Assembly: GCA_004193285.1 (NCBI GenBank)
Contig: SECP01000019.1
Location: 1-64,000 of the forward strand
Direction: 5' to 3'
DNA: 64,000 nucleotides
Origin: Myxococcales bacterium
GTDB taxonomy: Bacteria > Myxococcota_A > Polyangia > Polyangiales > Polyangiaceae
The notes below the pieces were generated by a model. It saw nothing but the letters and a program-made list of their open reading frames with translations. It searched no databases and was not told where the DNA came from. The first letter of the stretch is position 1. Each line of letters begins with the position of its first letter. The position numbers were made by a program, and so were the translations under genes. Positions 42,916 to 51,683 of this stretch are shown here, in pieces.

Positions 42916-45468
42916 GTGGAGCAGACTCAGGAGCGCCGCTCGAGTATTCCGCCGTCGCGGCGCGCCGGCAGCTTCGACGAGCTACGGGACGGCGCGGGCG
43001 AGATCCGCCTGCACCAGCGCCCGCTCGCGGCCTTCCTCGAGAGCAAAGATCCAAAGGACCTAGAAGAGCTAGGCCGCTTGGTTCGGCAGCGCATCACTCA
43101 GCAGGAAGTCACGTTCAACATCCTGGGGGTGCCGGAGGGGACGAACCGGCCGTGGCAGCTGGACGCGGTGCCGCTCGTCTTGGAGCGCGCGGAATGGGCG
43201 GCGCTCTCGGCCGGGCTCCGCCAGCGTGCGCGCCTGCTCGACGCCATCATCCGAGATTGTTACGGGCCGCAGCAGTTGATGCGGGACGGCCTCATCCCGG
43301 CGGAGCTGGTCCTCGGCCATCCGGAGTTCTTACGCGCCTGTCACGGCTGGCAGCCGCTCGGTGGCCAGTGGCTGCACCTCTACGCCGCGGATGTTGGCCG
43401 CGATCCGCAGGGCCGTTTTCGTGTTTTTTCGGACCGCACCCAAGCGCCGACCGGCGCCGGTTACGCGCTAGAGAACCGCTTGGTGCTCGGCCGCACGCTC
43501 CCCGAGCTCTTCCGCGAATACAAGGTCGAGCGCGTCGCGGGCTTCTTCAACAAGCTGCGCCGCACGGTCGAGAGCCTCGCGCCACCCGGCACACGCGGTC
43601 AGCCTCGCGTGGTGTTGCTGTCGGCCGGCGCGCGCGACGAGAGCTCGTTCGAGCACGCTTACCTCGCGCGCTACCTCGGCTACGAGCTCGTCGAGGGGCG
43701 GGACCTCAGCGTGCGCGGCGGCTACGTGTACCTCAAGACGATCTCCGGCCTGCGCAAGGTAGACGTCGTGCTCCGCCGCGTCGGTGACGCTTGGTCGGAC
43801 CCGCTGGAGCTGCGAGAGGACTCGCTCGGAGGCGTCGCGGGGCTCACGGTGGCGGCGCGCGCCGGAAAGGTCGGCTTGGCCAACCCGCTTGGCGCCGTCA
43901 TCGGCGAGACGCCGGCCTTGAAGGCCTACTTGCCGGCGCTTTCGAAGCACCTGCTCGGTGAGGAGCTGCTGCTCGAGTCCGTCCCCACGCTCTGGTGCGG
44001 GGATCCCGACTCACTCCGTGAGGTGCTCGCGCACCCGGACGAATTCGTCGTCAAGCCTGCTTTCGGCGACCGCCGAGGGGAGCCGTTCGTGCCGGGCCAG
44101 CTATCGGCGGAGGCGCGTCGCGAGCTGTTCGAGCGGCTTCGCATGCACTCGGGCGACTTCGTTGCCGAGCGGTGGCCCGAGCTGTCCGCGCTGCCGGTGT
44201 TGGACCGCGGTGAGCTCTCGACCGGCACCGTCGCGTTTCGCTCATTTTTGGTGCGTGACGGCACCGATTACGACGTCATGCCGGGCGGGCTGGCGCGCAT
44301 CAACGAAGCCCCGGACGGTCTGTTCCTCGCCATCAAGAGCAACGCGTACAGCAAGGACGTGTGGATCCCTGCCGCCCCGGGCAGCGCGGAGCCGGCGCTG
44401 CCGGCGATGCCGGATCAGCGAGTGGAGCTGCAGCGCGGTGGGCTGGACCTGCCGAGCCGCTTGCTGGACGACATCTTCTGGCTCGGGCGCTACGTCGAGC
44501 GCGTGGACTCCACGGCGCGTTTGGCGCGCGCCGGCTTCGAGCGCATCGGCTCGGAAGCAGGCCCGGATGCGCCGCTCGTGCTCTCGGCGATCATCGATAC
44601 TCTCGGCCGTTTGGGGGTCCTCCCGCGTACCGCCGGCGGTAACCCTGGTGTGCCGCATCCCACCCAAGAAGCGACGCCCGCCGAGGCGCTGCTCTACGGG
44701 CTCGTGGCAGACCGCGTCGCGCACGAGGGGCTGCCGTCCATGCTCGGCCGGATCCATGGCCTTACCCTCAGCGTGCGCAGCCGCCTCTCGCGAGACGCGT
44801 GGCACGTGCTGCGTCGCCTCACGCGAACGCTGAGCGGGTTGGACGCTCGCTCCCTCACCAGCCCCGTCGTCGCGATAGAAGCGCTGGACCAGCTCATTTT
44901 CGGCCTCGCCGCGGTGAGCGGAACCACCCTCGACAACATGGTCCGCGGGCACGCCTGGACCTTTTTGGATCTGGGCCGCCGGGTCGAGCGCGGCACGTAC
45001 ATGCTGCAGCTGCTCCAGGCCTTCCTGGCTCCGGGCGCGACGCGGCTGCACCTGGAAGCGCTCTTGGAGGTCGCGGACAGCCTACTCACGTACCGCGCGC
45101 GCTACTTGTCTAGCCTGCAAGCGGCGCCCGTCGTGGACTTGCTGCTGACTGACTCGACCAACCCACGCTCGGTGGCGTTTCAGGTCGAGCTGGCGAAAGA
45201 CCACCTGCGGCGCCTGCCGGGCCACCAAGGAGTCGTGCTTAGTCGCGCCGAGCGACGCGTCATCGCCCTGGAAAGCAGCTTGCTCACGGCGGACGTGGAG
45301 CAAGCGTGCGCGGGAGACGGCGCTGGCCTTCGTCAACTGCTGGAGGAGACCCTCGTGCTCTTCTGGCAGCTCTCGGACGACATCAGCGCGACCTGGTTTT
45401 CCCACCTCTCCAAGGAGCGCGCGGTCTCCCCGCCGCACTGGGTCAACGAAGATTTGGAGGCGACGTGA
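42916..45468 (+). CDS. Circularly permuted ATP-grasp fused to alpha-E domain, ~850 aa
   Basis: The ATP-grasp half spans residues ~60-500: FNILGVPEGTNRPWQLDAVP, LLDAIIRDCYGPQQLMRDG, YAADVGRDPQGRFRVFSDR, QAPTGAGYALENRLVLGR, and a nucleotide segment FVVKPAFGDRRGEPFVPG. The alpha-E half starts near residue 512 with LPSRLLDDIFWLGRYVERVD and ends with QLSDDISATWFSHLSKER. This is the fused version of the two separate genes at 36899 and 38388. I chose GTG 42916 because AAGGGG lies just upstream; GTG 42862 overlaps the previous stop and would add 18 residues. The frame is open further upstream only as shadow. It probably acts with, or on a different substrate from, the separate ligase. Confidence 0.85.
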   Translation: MEQTQERRSSIPPSRRAGSFDELRDGAGEIRLHQRPLAAFLESKDPKDLEELGRLVRQRITQQEVTFNILGVPEGTNRPWQLDAVPLVLERAEWAALSAGLRQRARLLDAIIRDCYGPQQLMRDGLIPAELVLGHPEFLRACHGWQPLGGQWLHLYAADVGRDPQGRFRVFSDRTQAPTGAGYALENRLVLGRTLPELFREYKVERVAGFFNKLRRTVESLAPPGTRGQPRVVLLSAGARDESSFEHAYLARYLGYELVEGRDLSVRGGYVYLKTISGLRKVDVVLRRVGDAWSDPLELREDSLGGVAGLTVAARAGKVGLANPLGAVIGETPALKAYLPALSKHLLGEELLLESVPTLWCGDPDSLREVLAHPDEFVVKPAFGDRRGEPFVPGQLSAEARRELFERLRMHSGDFVAERWPELSALPVLDRGELSTGTVAFRSFLVRDGTDYDVMPGGLARINEAPDGLFLAIKSNAYSKDVWIPAAPGSAEPALPAMPDQRVELQRGGLDLPSRLLDDIFWLGRYVERVDSTARLARAGFERIGSEAGPDAPLVLSAIIDTLGRLGVLPRTAGGNPGVPHPTQEATPAEALLYGLVADRVAHEGLPSMLGRIHGLTLSVRSRLSRDAWHVLRRLTRTLSGLDARSLTSPVVAIEALDQLIFGLAAVSGTTLDNMVRGHAWTFLDLGRRVERGTYMLQLLQAFLAPGATRLHLEALLEVADSLLTYRARYLSSLQAAPVVDLLLTDSTNPRSVAFQVELAKDHLRRLPGHQGVVLSRAERRVIALESSLLTADVEQACAGDGAGLRQLLEETLVLFWQLSDDISATWFSHLSKERAVSPPHWVNEDLEAT

Positions 45469-46340
45469 GGCGCTACCGCCTTTCTCACACCACGCGCTAC
45501 GAGTACGAGAGCCCGGTCCTGCATGCCACGCACGCCATGCACCTCGAGCCTCGCAACCTCTTGCACCAGCGCGTTTTGGAGAGCCGCATCACCGTTTCGC
45601 CCGAGCAGGCGGAGCTGCAGGCAGGGCGAGACTACTTCGGCAACCCCACCCACTTTTGCGAAGTGCTCGCTCCGCACGACGTGCTCGAGGTGAAGAGCGA
45701 AAGCCGCGTGGAGGTCGCACCGCCGCAGCTCGAGCTCACGCCCGCCACCCGTCTATCGTGGGAAAAGGTCCGCGAACAGCTCGAGCAAGATCGCCAGTAC
45801 CTGGCCGCGCGAGAGTTCTGCTTCGACTCCCCGCTGGTCCGCAGTCACCAGATGCTCGCGGAGTATGCGGCCCCCACCTTCGCGCCCGGCCGCCCCTTCG
45901 TGGACGCGATCGGCGAGCTCTCGGAGCGCATCTTTCGCGAGTTCAAGTACGAGCCGCTCGCTACCGACGTGAGCACCCCGCTCGCTCAAGTGCTGCGTGA
46001 ACGGCGCGGTGTTTGCCAAGATTTCGCGCAGCTGGCCGTCGGCTGCTTACGCTCCTTGGGTCTCGCGGGGCGCTACGTCTCCGGCTACCTCGAGACAGAG
46101 CCACCGCCTGGTCGCCCCAAGCTGGTCGGCGCGGATGCCTCCCATGCTTGGGCGGCCGCGTACTTGCCCTCGCTGGGTTGGATTGACTTCGACCCGACGA
46201 ACGCCGTGTTCCCCGGTGAGCGCCACGTTACGGTGGCATGGGGCCGCGACTTCTCGGACGTGAGCCCCCTGCGCGGCATCGTCCTCGGCGGTGGTCAGCA
46301 CACCCTGAGCGTCGCGGTTGACGTCACGCACGAAGACTAG
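45465..46340 (+). CDS. Transglutaminase-like cysteine protease, 291 aa
   Basis: GTG start overlaps the previous stop (GTGA) and has GGAGG five bases upstream. It has the N-terminal beta domain (YRLSHTTRYEYESPVLHATH) and a catalytic core with Cys184 (RRGVCQDFAQ), His227 (ADASHAWAAAY) and Asp243 (WIDFDPTNA), all intact. The length is typical of the stand-alone bacterial transglutaminase-like peptidases. Such proteins in this gene context are predicted to hydrolyse or transfer the amide bonds made by the ATP-grasp ligases. It ends the operon; a minus-strand gene converges 79 bp downstream. Confidence 0.9.
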   Translation: MRRYRLSHTTRYEYESPVLHATHAMHLEPRNLLHQRVLESRITVSPEQAELQAGRDYFGNPTHFCEVLAPHDVLEVKSESRVEVAPPQLELTPATRLSWEKVREQLEQDRQYLAAREFCFDSPLVRSHQMLAEYAAPTFAPGRPFVDAIGELSERIFREFKYEPLATDVSTPLAQVLRERRGVCQDFAQLAVGCLRSLGLAGRYVSGYLETEPPPGRPKLVGADASHAWAAAYLPSLGWIDFDPTNAVFPGERHVTVAWGRDFSDVSPLRGIVLGGGQHTLSVAVDVTHED

Positions 46341-46419
46341 CGCGTGGCGGCCTCACGCGGGCGTAGCGTAGCGCTCGTGAGCGCCGCCCTCGTGCGTGGC
46401 TCTCGCCAGCCTGCGGCGC

Positions 46420-46689
46420 CTACAGCTTGCCGCTACGCAGCGCGGCTGCGGTTTCGCGGACCGCGCGCGCGGTGGCGCGCCGGAGCGTCGTATCCAGCTG
46501 CAGCGCGGCGTCCGCGTCCGTGCTCATCACCGGGTCCACGGTTTGATCCGTGCCGTACTCGAGCAGCAAAGCGTTGAAGTGCGCGTAAGCGCGCTCCGAT
46601 AGTGCCGGATCGAGGTGATCGGGAGCGAGCATGTCTTCGAAGCGCCGAGCCAGCCACTCACGGTCGTCCATGATCCGAAAGCGAAGCAT
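46420..46689 (-). CDS. Hypothetical protein, 89 aa
   Basis: A small hydrophilic, mostly helical protein (REWLARRFEDMLAPDHLDPAL, SERAYAHFNALLLEYG). It has no signal, no Cys and no known motif. The codon pattern is consistent with coding on this strand and it fills the gap between the transglutaminase and amt genes. An internal ATG six codons in is equally possible as start. Existence as a gene is moderately supported; function unknown. Confidence 0.5.
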   Translation of the reverse strand: MLRFRIMDDREWLARRFEDMLAPDHLDPALSERAYAHFNALLLEYGTDQTVDPVMSTDADAALQLDTTLRRATARAVRETAAALRSGKL

Positions 46690-46769
46690 TCCAGGCTACG
46701 AATGACAAGTCCGGGGTTTTGCCGGTGAAAGCGAAGAAGCCGCGCGCTTCGCAGTCCGCGCAAATTAGT

Positions 46770-46804
46770 GACGGCCGCCGGGCTGCGTGAACCCGGCGGC
46801 CGTC
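46770..46804 (-). terminator. 13-bp GC-rich hairpin downstream of amt
   Basis: GACGGCCGCCGGG (46770-46782) and CCCGGCGGCCGTC (46792-46804) form a perfect 13-bp stem with 9-nt loop about 100 bp after the amt stop. On the amt strand the sequence after the stem is ACTAATTTG, only weakly U-rich. Likely transcription end for amt. Confidence 0.55.
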
Positions 46805-46906
46805 GGTTGCCGCGTATGTATTGGGTTGTTTTCGGTCTGTCTGCTGTCGTGACTGGCCTTTGGGCGAGGAGTCCCTCCGGCCGAGTATGATCCGTTCGAG
46901 CTCCGC

Positions 46907-48385
46907 TTACTGGTGGCCTCCGGCCGTGTGAGCGGAGTAGAGAGGGGTAGGGGGCTGCATGGCCGCTTCGTCCGGGAGAACGATGCCGGGGTCACCGACG
47001 TAGCCGTCCACGCCCATCTCGGGCACGTCCAGCCCGGCCATTTCGACCTCGGCGGTGACGCGGTTGCCGATCAGGCGCCCGATGATCGTGAAAGTGAGAG
47101 CTGCGAGCGAGCCGACGACCAGCACGTTGGCGCCGATGCCGATGAGCGAGGCGAAGAACTGGCCGCTGTCTCCGTAAAACAAGCCTTTGACGGGGCCGGG
47201 AACGCCATTCAGCCCTTCCCCGTAGGTTCCGTTGGCGAACATGCCGAGCGCGAGGATGCCCCAGGTGCCATTGGCACAGTGCACGGCTACCGCACCGACC
47301 GGGTCGTCCACCTTCAGGGTGTTCTCCACGAACAGCGCAGCCCAAATCACGATCAGGCCGGAGATGGCGCCGATGAAGATCGAGCTACCCGAGCTCACGA
47401 AGGCGCACGGACCGGTGATCGCGACGCAGCCTGCCAGGAGGCCGTTGCACATCCACGTCGGGTCCGGCTTTCCGAACTTGAGCTTCGCGAACAGGGTGGC
47501 GGAGAGACCCCCCGCAGCGGAAGCGAGCATGGTGTTCACGGCTACGATGGCGAAGCGCGTGTCACTGGCGGCGAGGGTGGACCCTGGGTTGAACCCGAAC
47601 CAGCCGAAGCAAAGAATGTAGGTCCCGAGCACGGCCATCGGAATGTTGTGGCCGGGGATCGGGTTCGGCGTTCCGTCCGCCGAGAACTTGCCGATGCGCG
47701 GGCCGAGCAGCTTGCACGTGATGAGCGCGGTCACCCCGCCCGTCATGTGAACGACGGAGGAGCCGGCGAAGTCCACGTGACCATGGCCGAGGCCGTAGTT
47801 CGCGCCGAGCGCGGATAGCCAACCTCCGCCCCATACCCAGTTGCCGTACAGCGGGTAGATGAAGCTCGTCATCACGAACGTGAAGACGACGAAGCTGCCG
47901 AACTTCCACCGCTCGGCGAGCGCTCCGGTCGGGATGATGGAGCCCGCGAGCATGAACACGGCCTGGAACAAGAACAGCGCCGCAACGGCCGGCGTGTACT
48001 GAGACAACGGCAGGAAAAAGCCGGTGGTGCCGAATAGGCCCCATACCTTGTCACCCACGGTGGTGACGAACTCGTGACTCAGCGTGGTTTCGCCCCCGAA
48101 CGTGGCGAGCGCGCCTACGCCGCCCATTTGAAGGCCGAAGCCGATCGCCCAAAAGCCGACGACCCCGATCGAGTACACGAGGAAGTTGATCGCCATCGTG
48201 TGCGCGACGTTCTTCGAACGGGTGAGGCCCGTCTCCAACATCGCGAAGCCGGCTTGCATGAACATGACCATGAAGCCGCAAATAAGGGTCCAAACGAGGT
48301 TTGCGCTGATCGTGAGCTGGCCCAAACCCTGCGCGGTTGCAGCAGACTGCTTGGCTACTTCCTGAAGGGTTGTGGGCTCGACCAT
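46907..48385 (-). CDS. amt: Ammonium transporter Amt, 492 aa
   Basis: A polytopic membrane protein of the Amt/Rh family with about 11 membrane helices. Signature segments are GFMVMFMQAGFAMLETGLTR, a pore region with GALAERWKFGSF, the first pore His in VDFAGSSVVHMTGGV, and FGWFGFNPGS. The C-terminal cytoplasmic tail (AEVEMAGLDVPEMGVDGY) resembles the regulated tail contacted by PII proteins, although no glnB/glnK gene is adjacent. It conducts ammonium or ammonia into the cell. Together with the nitrate genes in the window it indicates nitrogen scavenging. Length is within the normal range and no key gap is seen. It is divergent from the DUF4388 gene. Confidence 0.92.
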   Translation of the reverse strand: MVEPTTLQEVAKQSAATAQGLGQLTISANLVWTLICGFMVMFMQAGFAMLETGLTRSKNVAHTMAINFLVYSIGVVGFWAIGFGLQMGGVGALATFGGETTLSHEFVTTVGDKVWGLFGTTGFFLPLSQYTPAVAALFLFQAVFMLAGSIIPTGALAERWKFGSFVVFTFVMTSFIYPLYGNWVWGGGWLSALGANYGLGHGHVDFAGSSVVHMTGGVTALITCKLLGPRIGKFSADGTPNPIPGHNIPMAVLGTYILCFGWFGFNPGSTLAASDTRFAIVAVNTMLASAAGGLSATLFAKLKFGKPDPTWMCNGLLAGCVAITGPCAFVSSGSSIFIGAISGLIVIWAALFVENTLKVDDPVGAVAVHCANGTWGILALGMFANGTYGEGLNGVPGPVKGLFYGDSGQFFASLIGIGANVLVVGSLAALTFTIIGRLIGNRVTAEVEMAGLDVPEMGVDGYVGDPGIVLPDEAAMQPPTPLYSAHTAGGHQ

Positions 48386-48746
48386 GGGCGCTGCACGGAC
48401 GCGAAAGCGGCCACGTGCCTCGATGTTCTGAGCTTGGTCGGACGCGCATTTCGCTTCTGTTTCGCACGCGTGTCCCCCCGAAAATTCTCGTACATTTGCG
48501 GTTTTTAGCCGCCTCGCTTCGGTCGCTGGCGCTCTCTCGCGCTCTCTCGCGTTCTCTGGTTACGCGCTATGAGGAGCAGGAGCAGGAGCGCGCGAAGACG
48601 CGAACGTGCGAAGCGAGGAAGCTCGACGACTCACTAATGAGGAGTGAGAGAAGAGTGACCCATGTCGTCAGATCGTCCTTGAAAAGCCTTCATGCTGAGT
48701 TCATCGTCCATCCCACGGCGCGCGGCTTGCGCGCTTCGGAGTCACA
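48386..48746. other. 361-bp divergent promoter region with short tandem repeats
   Basis: No gene is seen between amt and the DUF4388 gene. It contains a 10-bp tandem (GCTCTCTCGC at 48531-48540 and 48541-48550, then a degenerate third copy) and GGAGCA repeats at about 48573-48588. Both promoters should lie here. I looked for a sigma-54 box (TGGCAC-N5-TTGC) before amt and did not find a good one. Confidence 0.6.
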
Positions 48747-49511
48747 ATGCCTGCAATGAACAGTGGCGAAGAGTCTCCCAACACGATGCGCGAAAGTGGT
48801 TTTCGCGCGAGCCTTCACGGTACGAGCCTCGCGGACCTCGTGCAGATGGAGTGCTTGTCGGGCCGCGAGCGAGTGCTGCGCGTGAGCTCGGGCAACGAGG
48901 TTGGCTACTTGTACTTTCGCGCCGGGCAAATCGTCCACGCGGTGAGTCGTCGCGGTATCGGTGAGAGCGCTGCGCTCGAGATCTTGCGCTGGAACGACGG
49001 CAGCATCGAGCCGTGCAGCGCGGGCTGGCCTGACCGTGATTCAATCAGCTCTAATTGGCAGAACCTGCTGCTCATCGCCGCCCAGCATCGTGATGAGTCG
49101 GGGCGACACAACCTCGTCGCGTTCCCCGGAGCGCGCAGCGCGGTGACGCGCTCGTCATCGCCGCCGCCGTCGGCTCCGCCGGCATCCGGCTCTTCCAGGT
49201 TGGAGGCAACCGTGAGCTCTGAACCCACGCCGATGCTCGCTCAAGTGCGCGCAGCGGTGCGTCTCGATCAAAATGGCAACGTCGTGAGCTCCAAGGGTGA
49301 CGCGGCAGGTCTGAGCCAAGTCGCTGCGTACGCTGCGCGCTTGGCCGAGCTCGTGGGGGACGGCCTGGGCATGCTCGGGCTGGTGAGCGTAGAGGTCAGC
49401 CAGGACCGCTCACGGACGCTCATCTACCGCGAGAAGAGCGGCAACACGTTCGCGCTCACGGCCGCGCCGGACGCGGACCTATCGCAGGTTCGGGAGAGGC
49501 TCGGTCTATGA
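48747..49511 (+). CDS. DUF4388 (PATAN) protein with C-terminal roadblock-like half, 254 aa
   Basis: Residues ~18-105 form a DUF4388 domain (FRASLHGTSLADLVQMECLS, VGYLYFRAGQIVHAVS, AALEILRWNDGSIEP), a module of signalling proteins in bacteria with gliding and complex behaviour. A Ser/Pro linker (SSSPPPSAPPASGSS) leads to ~90 residues that resemble a roadblock/LC7 fold (AVRLDQNGNVVSSKGDAAGL, AARLAELVGDGLGM). These domains usually work with small Ras-like GTPases such as MglA. The following gene, also a roadblock protein, overlaps by ATGA, so a heteromeric pair is likely. No GTPase is next to them. The first or the fourth codon Met could be used. Confidence 0.78.
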   Translation: MPAMNSGEESPNTMRESGFRASLHGTSLADLVQMECLSGRERVLRVSSGNEVGYLYFRAGQIVHAVSRRGIGESAALEILRWNDGSIEPCSAGWPDRDSISSNWQNLLLIAAQHRDESGRHNLVAFPGARSAVTRSSSPPPSAPPASGSSRLEATVSSEPTPMLAQVRAAVRLDQNGNVVSSKGDAAGLSQVAAYAARLAELVGDGLGMLGLVSVEVSQDRSRTLIYREKSGNTFALTAAPDADLSQVRERLGL

Positions 49512-49975
49512 GCGGCATCTCTCGCGCGCTCGCCGCGCTGCGCGACGTCGCCGGTGTGCACGGCAGCTTCGTGCTCCATCCCACCGGTGAGCTGATCGGG
49601 AAGGACCTGCCCGCCGTGTTCCACGACGAGCTGTTCTTGGAGGTGGGCGCGCGTCTGTCGCGCTTCGTGGAGACCCTCGCCGCGGACGGCGACGAAGTGT
49701 CTTCTGCGATCCTCCGCTTCGACGAGCACCGCCTGTACGTCACCCGCTTCGCGCATGGCCTGCTCGCGGTCATCACTGCGAACGACATCAACGCCGCGGC
49801 CTTGCGCATGGCGCTCACCCTGACCACCCGGCGCCTGGAGCCGGAGATAGTGGCGATGCTCAGCCACCCGCCGCCTCCCGTCGCTTCGCGCGGCAGCGTG
49901 ACTCCGCCGCCTCCCAGCATGGCCGGGTCGCACGGTGTGCCGCGCACGTACCGCGGTCGAGTGATTTCGGGCTAG
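49508..49975 (+). CDS. Roadblock/LC7-like protein, 155 aa
   Basis: The ATG overlaps the previous stop. Residues 1-110 fit the roadblock/LC7 fold: ISRALAALRDVAGVHGSFV, LHPTGELIGKDLP, ILRFDEHRLYVTRFAHGLL, and AVITANDINAAALRMAL. A Pro/Ser-rich basic tail follows (PPPPVASRGSVTPPPP). In myxobacteria such proteins act as GTPase-activating or scaffold partners of MglA-like GTPases in polarity and motility. Co-translation with the DUF4388 protein suggests one complex. The target GTPase is not in the window. Confidence 0.8.
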   Translation: MSGISRALAALRDVAGVHGSFVLHPTGELIGKDLPAVFHDELFLEVGARLSRFVETLAADGDEVSSAILRFDEHRLYVTRFAHGLLAVITANDINAAALRMALTLTTRRLEPEIVAMLSHPPPPVASRGSVTPPPPSMAGSHGVPRTYRGRVISG

Positions 49976-50526
49976 GGCGTCGCGCGCGCTCTCGCTCGTG
50001 GCCTTGGGGTCGCTCACGAGCGAGCGAGCGCGGCAGTGAGGGGAGAGGGGGACGGAGCACAACGGGGGCGACACCTATTCGGAAGGTGTGGGCACGCGCG
50101 CAGCCGCGGTCAGCGGCTCGGCCGTCGCCGTCGCCGTCGCCGTCGCCATCGTCATCGGAGGTCACGGAGCGCTCAGACGTCCGAACGTCCCCTCCGCCAG
50201 CCTCACCACGCAGCGCGAATAGTCGAAACGCTCGGCTCCTGCGGCGGGCCAAGCGCAACACCACGGGGTGACGAACGTTTGTTTCACGTCGTCGAGCGCG
50301 GGTGTCTGCTTCGTTTCAGAAACTGCGGGGAAACGCAAATAGCAAGGTGCGTCGCTTGATTGGATTGTGACGGTTTGGGATTATCTATCAACACAACGGG
50401 CTGACTCGTAGCTGATTCGCAATCTCGAGTTTCGAGGTGGCTGCGGCGCTGGAAGTTGTGTCTCTCCCTCATCCCGGAACGACCCGGGGCTTAGCCGACG
50501 TGCGCCTAGATCCAAGGAATACTTAG
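49976..50526. other. 551-bp intergenic region without convincing gene
   Basis: The open frames here have repeat-derived, arginine-rich or Asp/Gly-run products and no family features. The region holds a hexanucleotide repeat (50121-50156), an inverted repeat ACACCT/AGGTGT (50071-50076 and 50084-50089), and, at the right end, a more AT-rich stretch that should carry the promoter of the outer-membrane protein and importer operon. AAGGA precedes the ATG at 50527. Confidence 0.55.
50121..50156. repeat. GCCGTC hexanucleotide tandem repeat
   Basis: Four exact GCCGTC units (50121-50144) are followed by two degenerate ones (GCCATC, GTCATC). It lies in a non-coding gap, so copy-number change would not alter a protein. 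Confidence 0.85.
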
Positions 50527-51660
50527 ATGGATAGTTTTGTCCGCCGCTCGCTGAAACTCACCCTCGCATTCGCGGTTGCGAGCCACTCTGTAGTGGCTGT
50601 TGCCCAGGAAACCCCACCGCCGGCAGCGCCGGAGGCGGCCGCCACGGACGCGCCAGCCGCCCCGATGGCCCCCGCTGCCGAGCCTGTCCCCGCTGCCGAG
50701 CCCGCGCCCGCCGCGCTGGAGCCCGCGCCGCCCTCGACGGACGTCCTTGCGCCGGAGCCGGCAGCGGCGAAGCCCAAGCCGCCCCCCTACTCGCTGCCTT
50801 GGCAGCTGCGTCCGGTCGTCGCCGCGAGCGTGGTGCGTTCCGATACGGCATGGGCGTTCTTCAAAGACGCAGCGGGTAAGGAGTCCGGCGCCAGCGTCGC
50901 GTCGATGTTGCTCTTCAGTTACAAGGTGACGGACTCACTGGCTCCGATGGTGCGCCTGGGCGTGGCGTCGATGCGCCCGCCTCGCAATTACATGGTGAAC
51001 ATGAAGGACGTCGACTCGGCGACGAACTTCTTGAACCCGGTGCTCGGCGCCACCTACGCCCTCAAACCGGCAAAGCCGCTGCGCCTCGCGTTCTTTCTCG
51101 GTGTCACGCTCCCCATCGGCTCTGGAGGTGGTGACGACGCCGAGCTGAACAGCATCCAGGCGAACAGCCCGTTCGGCATTCGCACTCGCTCTGCGATGGA
51201 CAACGCGATGTTCTCGCCGAATGACTTCACGATCCTACCCGGGGTCGATTTTGCCTATGTTTCCAACGGATTCACGGTTCAGGTCGAAGCCACCCTGCTG
51301 CAGCTGATGCGCGTGAAGGGTGGCGGCGGGGCAGCGCCGAAGAACCCCGATTCGTCCAAAACCAATCTGACGATGGGGCTGCACGTCGGCTACTTCTTCA
51401 TCCCGCAGCTTTCCGTGGGAGCCGAGCTCCGTCATCAGCGTTTCGTGAGCACTCCGACCGCGGTGAAAAACGACGAAGCGTCCGCCGCGCCGATTGGTCT
51501 GCGCGATCAAACGACGTGGGCAATTGGTCCGCGTGCTCACTTCAAGCTGGGTGAGTCCGTTTGGTTTCGTCCTGGCATCGCGTTCTCGATGCCAATCGAT
51601 GATCCGATGTCCAAATTCGAATACAAGGTCGTGCAGCTCGATCTGCCCGTCGCGTTTTGA
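50527..51660 (+). CDS. Outer-membrane beta-barrel protein with Pro/Ala periplasmic linker, 377 aa
   Basis: The signal peptide (ATG 50527; FAVASHSVVAVAQ) has AAGGA upstream. Residues ~28-95 are a Pro/Ala/Glu-rich spacer, then ~280 residues of alternating beta strands (ASMLLFSYKVTDSLAPMVRL, LRLAFFLGVTLPIGSG, FTVQVEATLLQLMRV, QLSVGAELRHQRF). It ends in an aromatic residue (LDLPVAF), as expected for recognition by the BAM complex. It lies 23 bp upstream of the nitrate-type substrate-binding protein, in the same direction, and may let the substrate cross the outer membrane. No specific porin family is recognised; the pore role is inferred. Confidence 0.78.
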   Translation: MDSFVRRSLKLTLAFAVASHSVVAVAQETPPPAAPEAAATDAPAAPMAPAAEPVPAAEPAPAALEPAPPSTDVLAPEPAAAKPKPPPYSLPWQLRPVVAASVVRSDTAWAFFKDAAGKESGASVASMLLFSYKVTDSLAPMVRLGVASMRPPRNYMVNMKDVDSATNFLNPVLGATYALKPAKPLRLAFFLGVTLPIGSGGGDDAELNSIQANSPFGIRTRSAMDNAMFSPNDFTILPGVDFAYVSNGFTVQVEATLLQLMRVKGGGGAAPKNPDSSKTNLTMGLHVGYFFIPQLSVGAELRHQRFVSTPTAVKNDEASAAPIGLRDQTTWAIGPRAHFKLGESVWFRPGIAFSMPIDDPMSKFEYKVVQLDLPVAF

Positions 51661-51683
51661 TAGTATCTAGGAGGTAAGGGACC

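Noticed and set aside
46341..46602. Plus-strand frames after the second transglutaminase
   Set aside because: Arg/Ala-rich, no ribosome-binding site, and antisense to a more plausible 89-aa minus-strand gene.
48386..48540. Sigma-54 promoter for amt
   Set aside because: No good match to TGGCAC-N5-TTGC on the amt strand in the divergent region.
49860..50359. Open frames on both strands in the gap before the outer-membrane protein
   Set aside because: Products derive from the GCCGTC repeat (Asp-Gly or Ser-Pro runs) or are arginine-rich without features.
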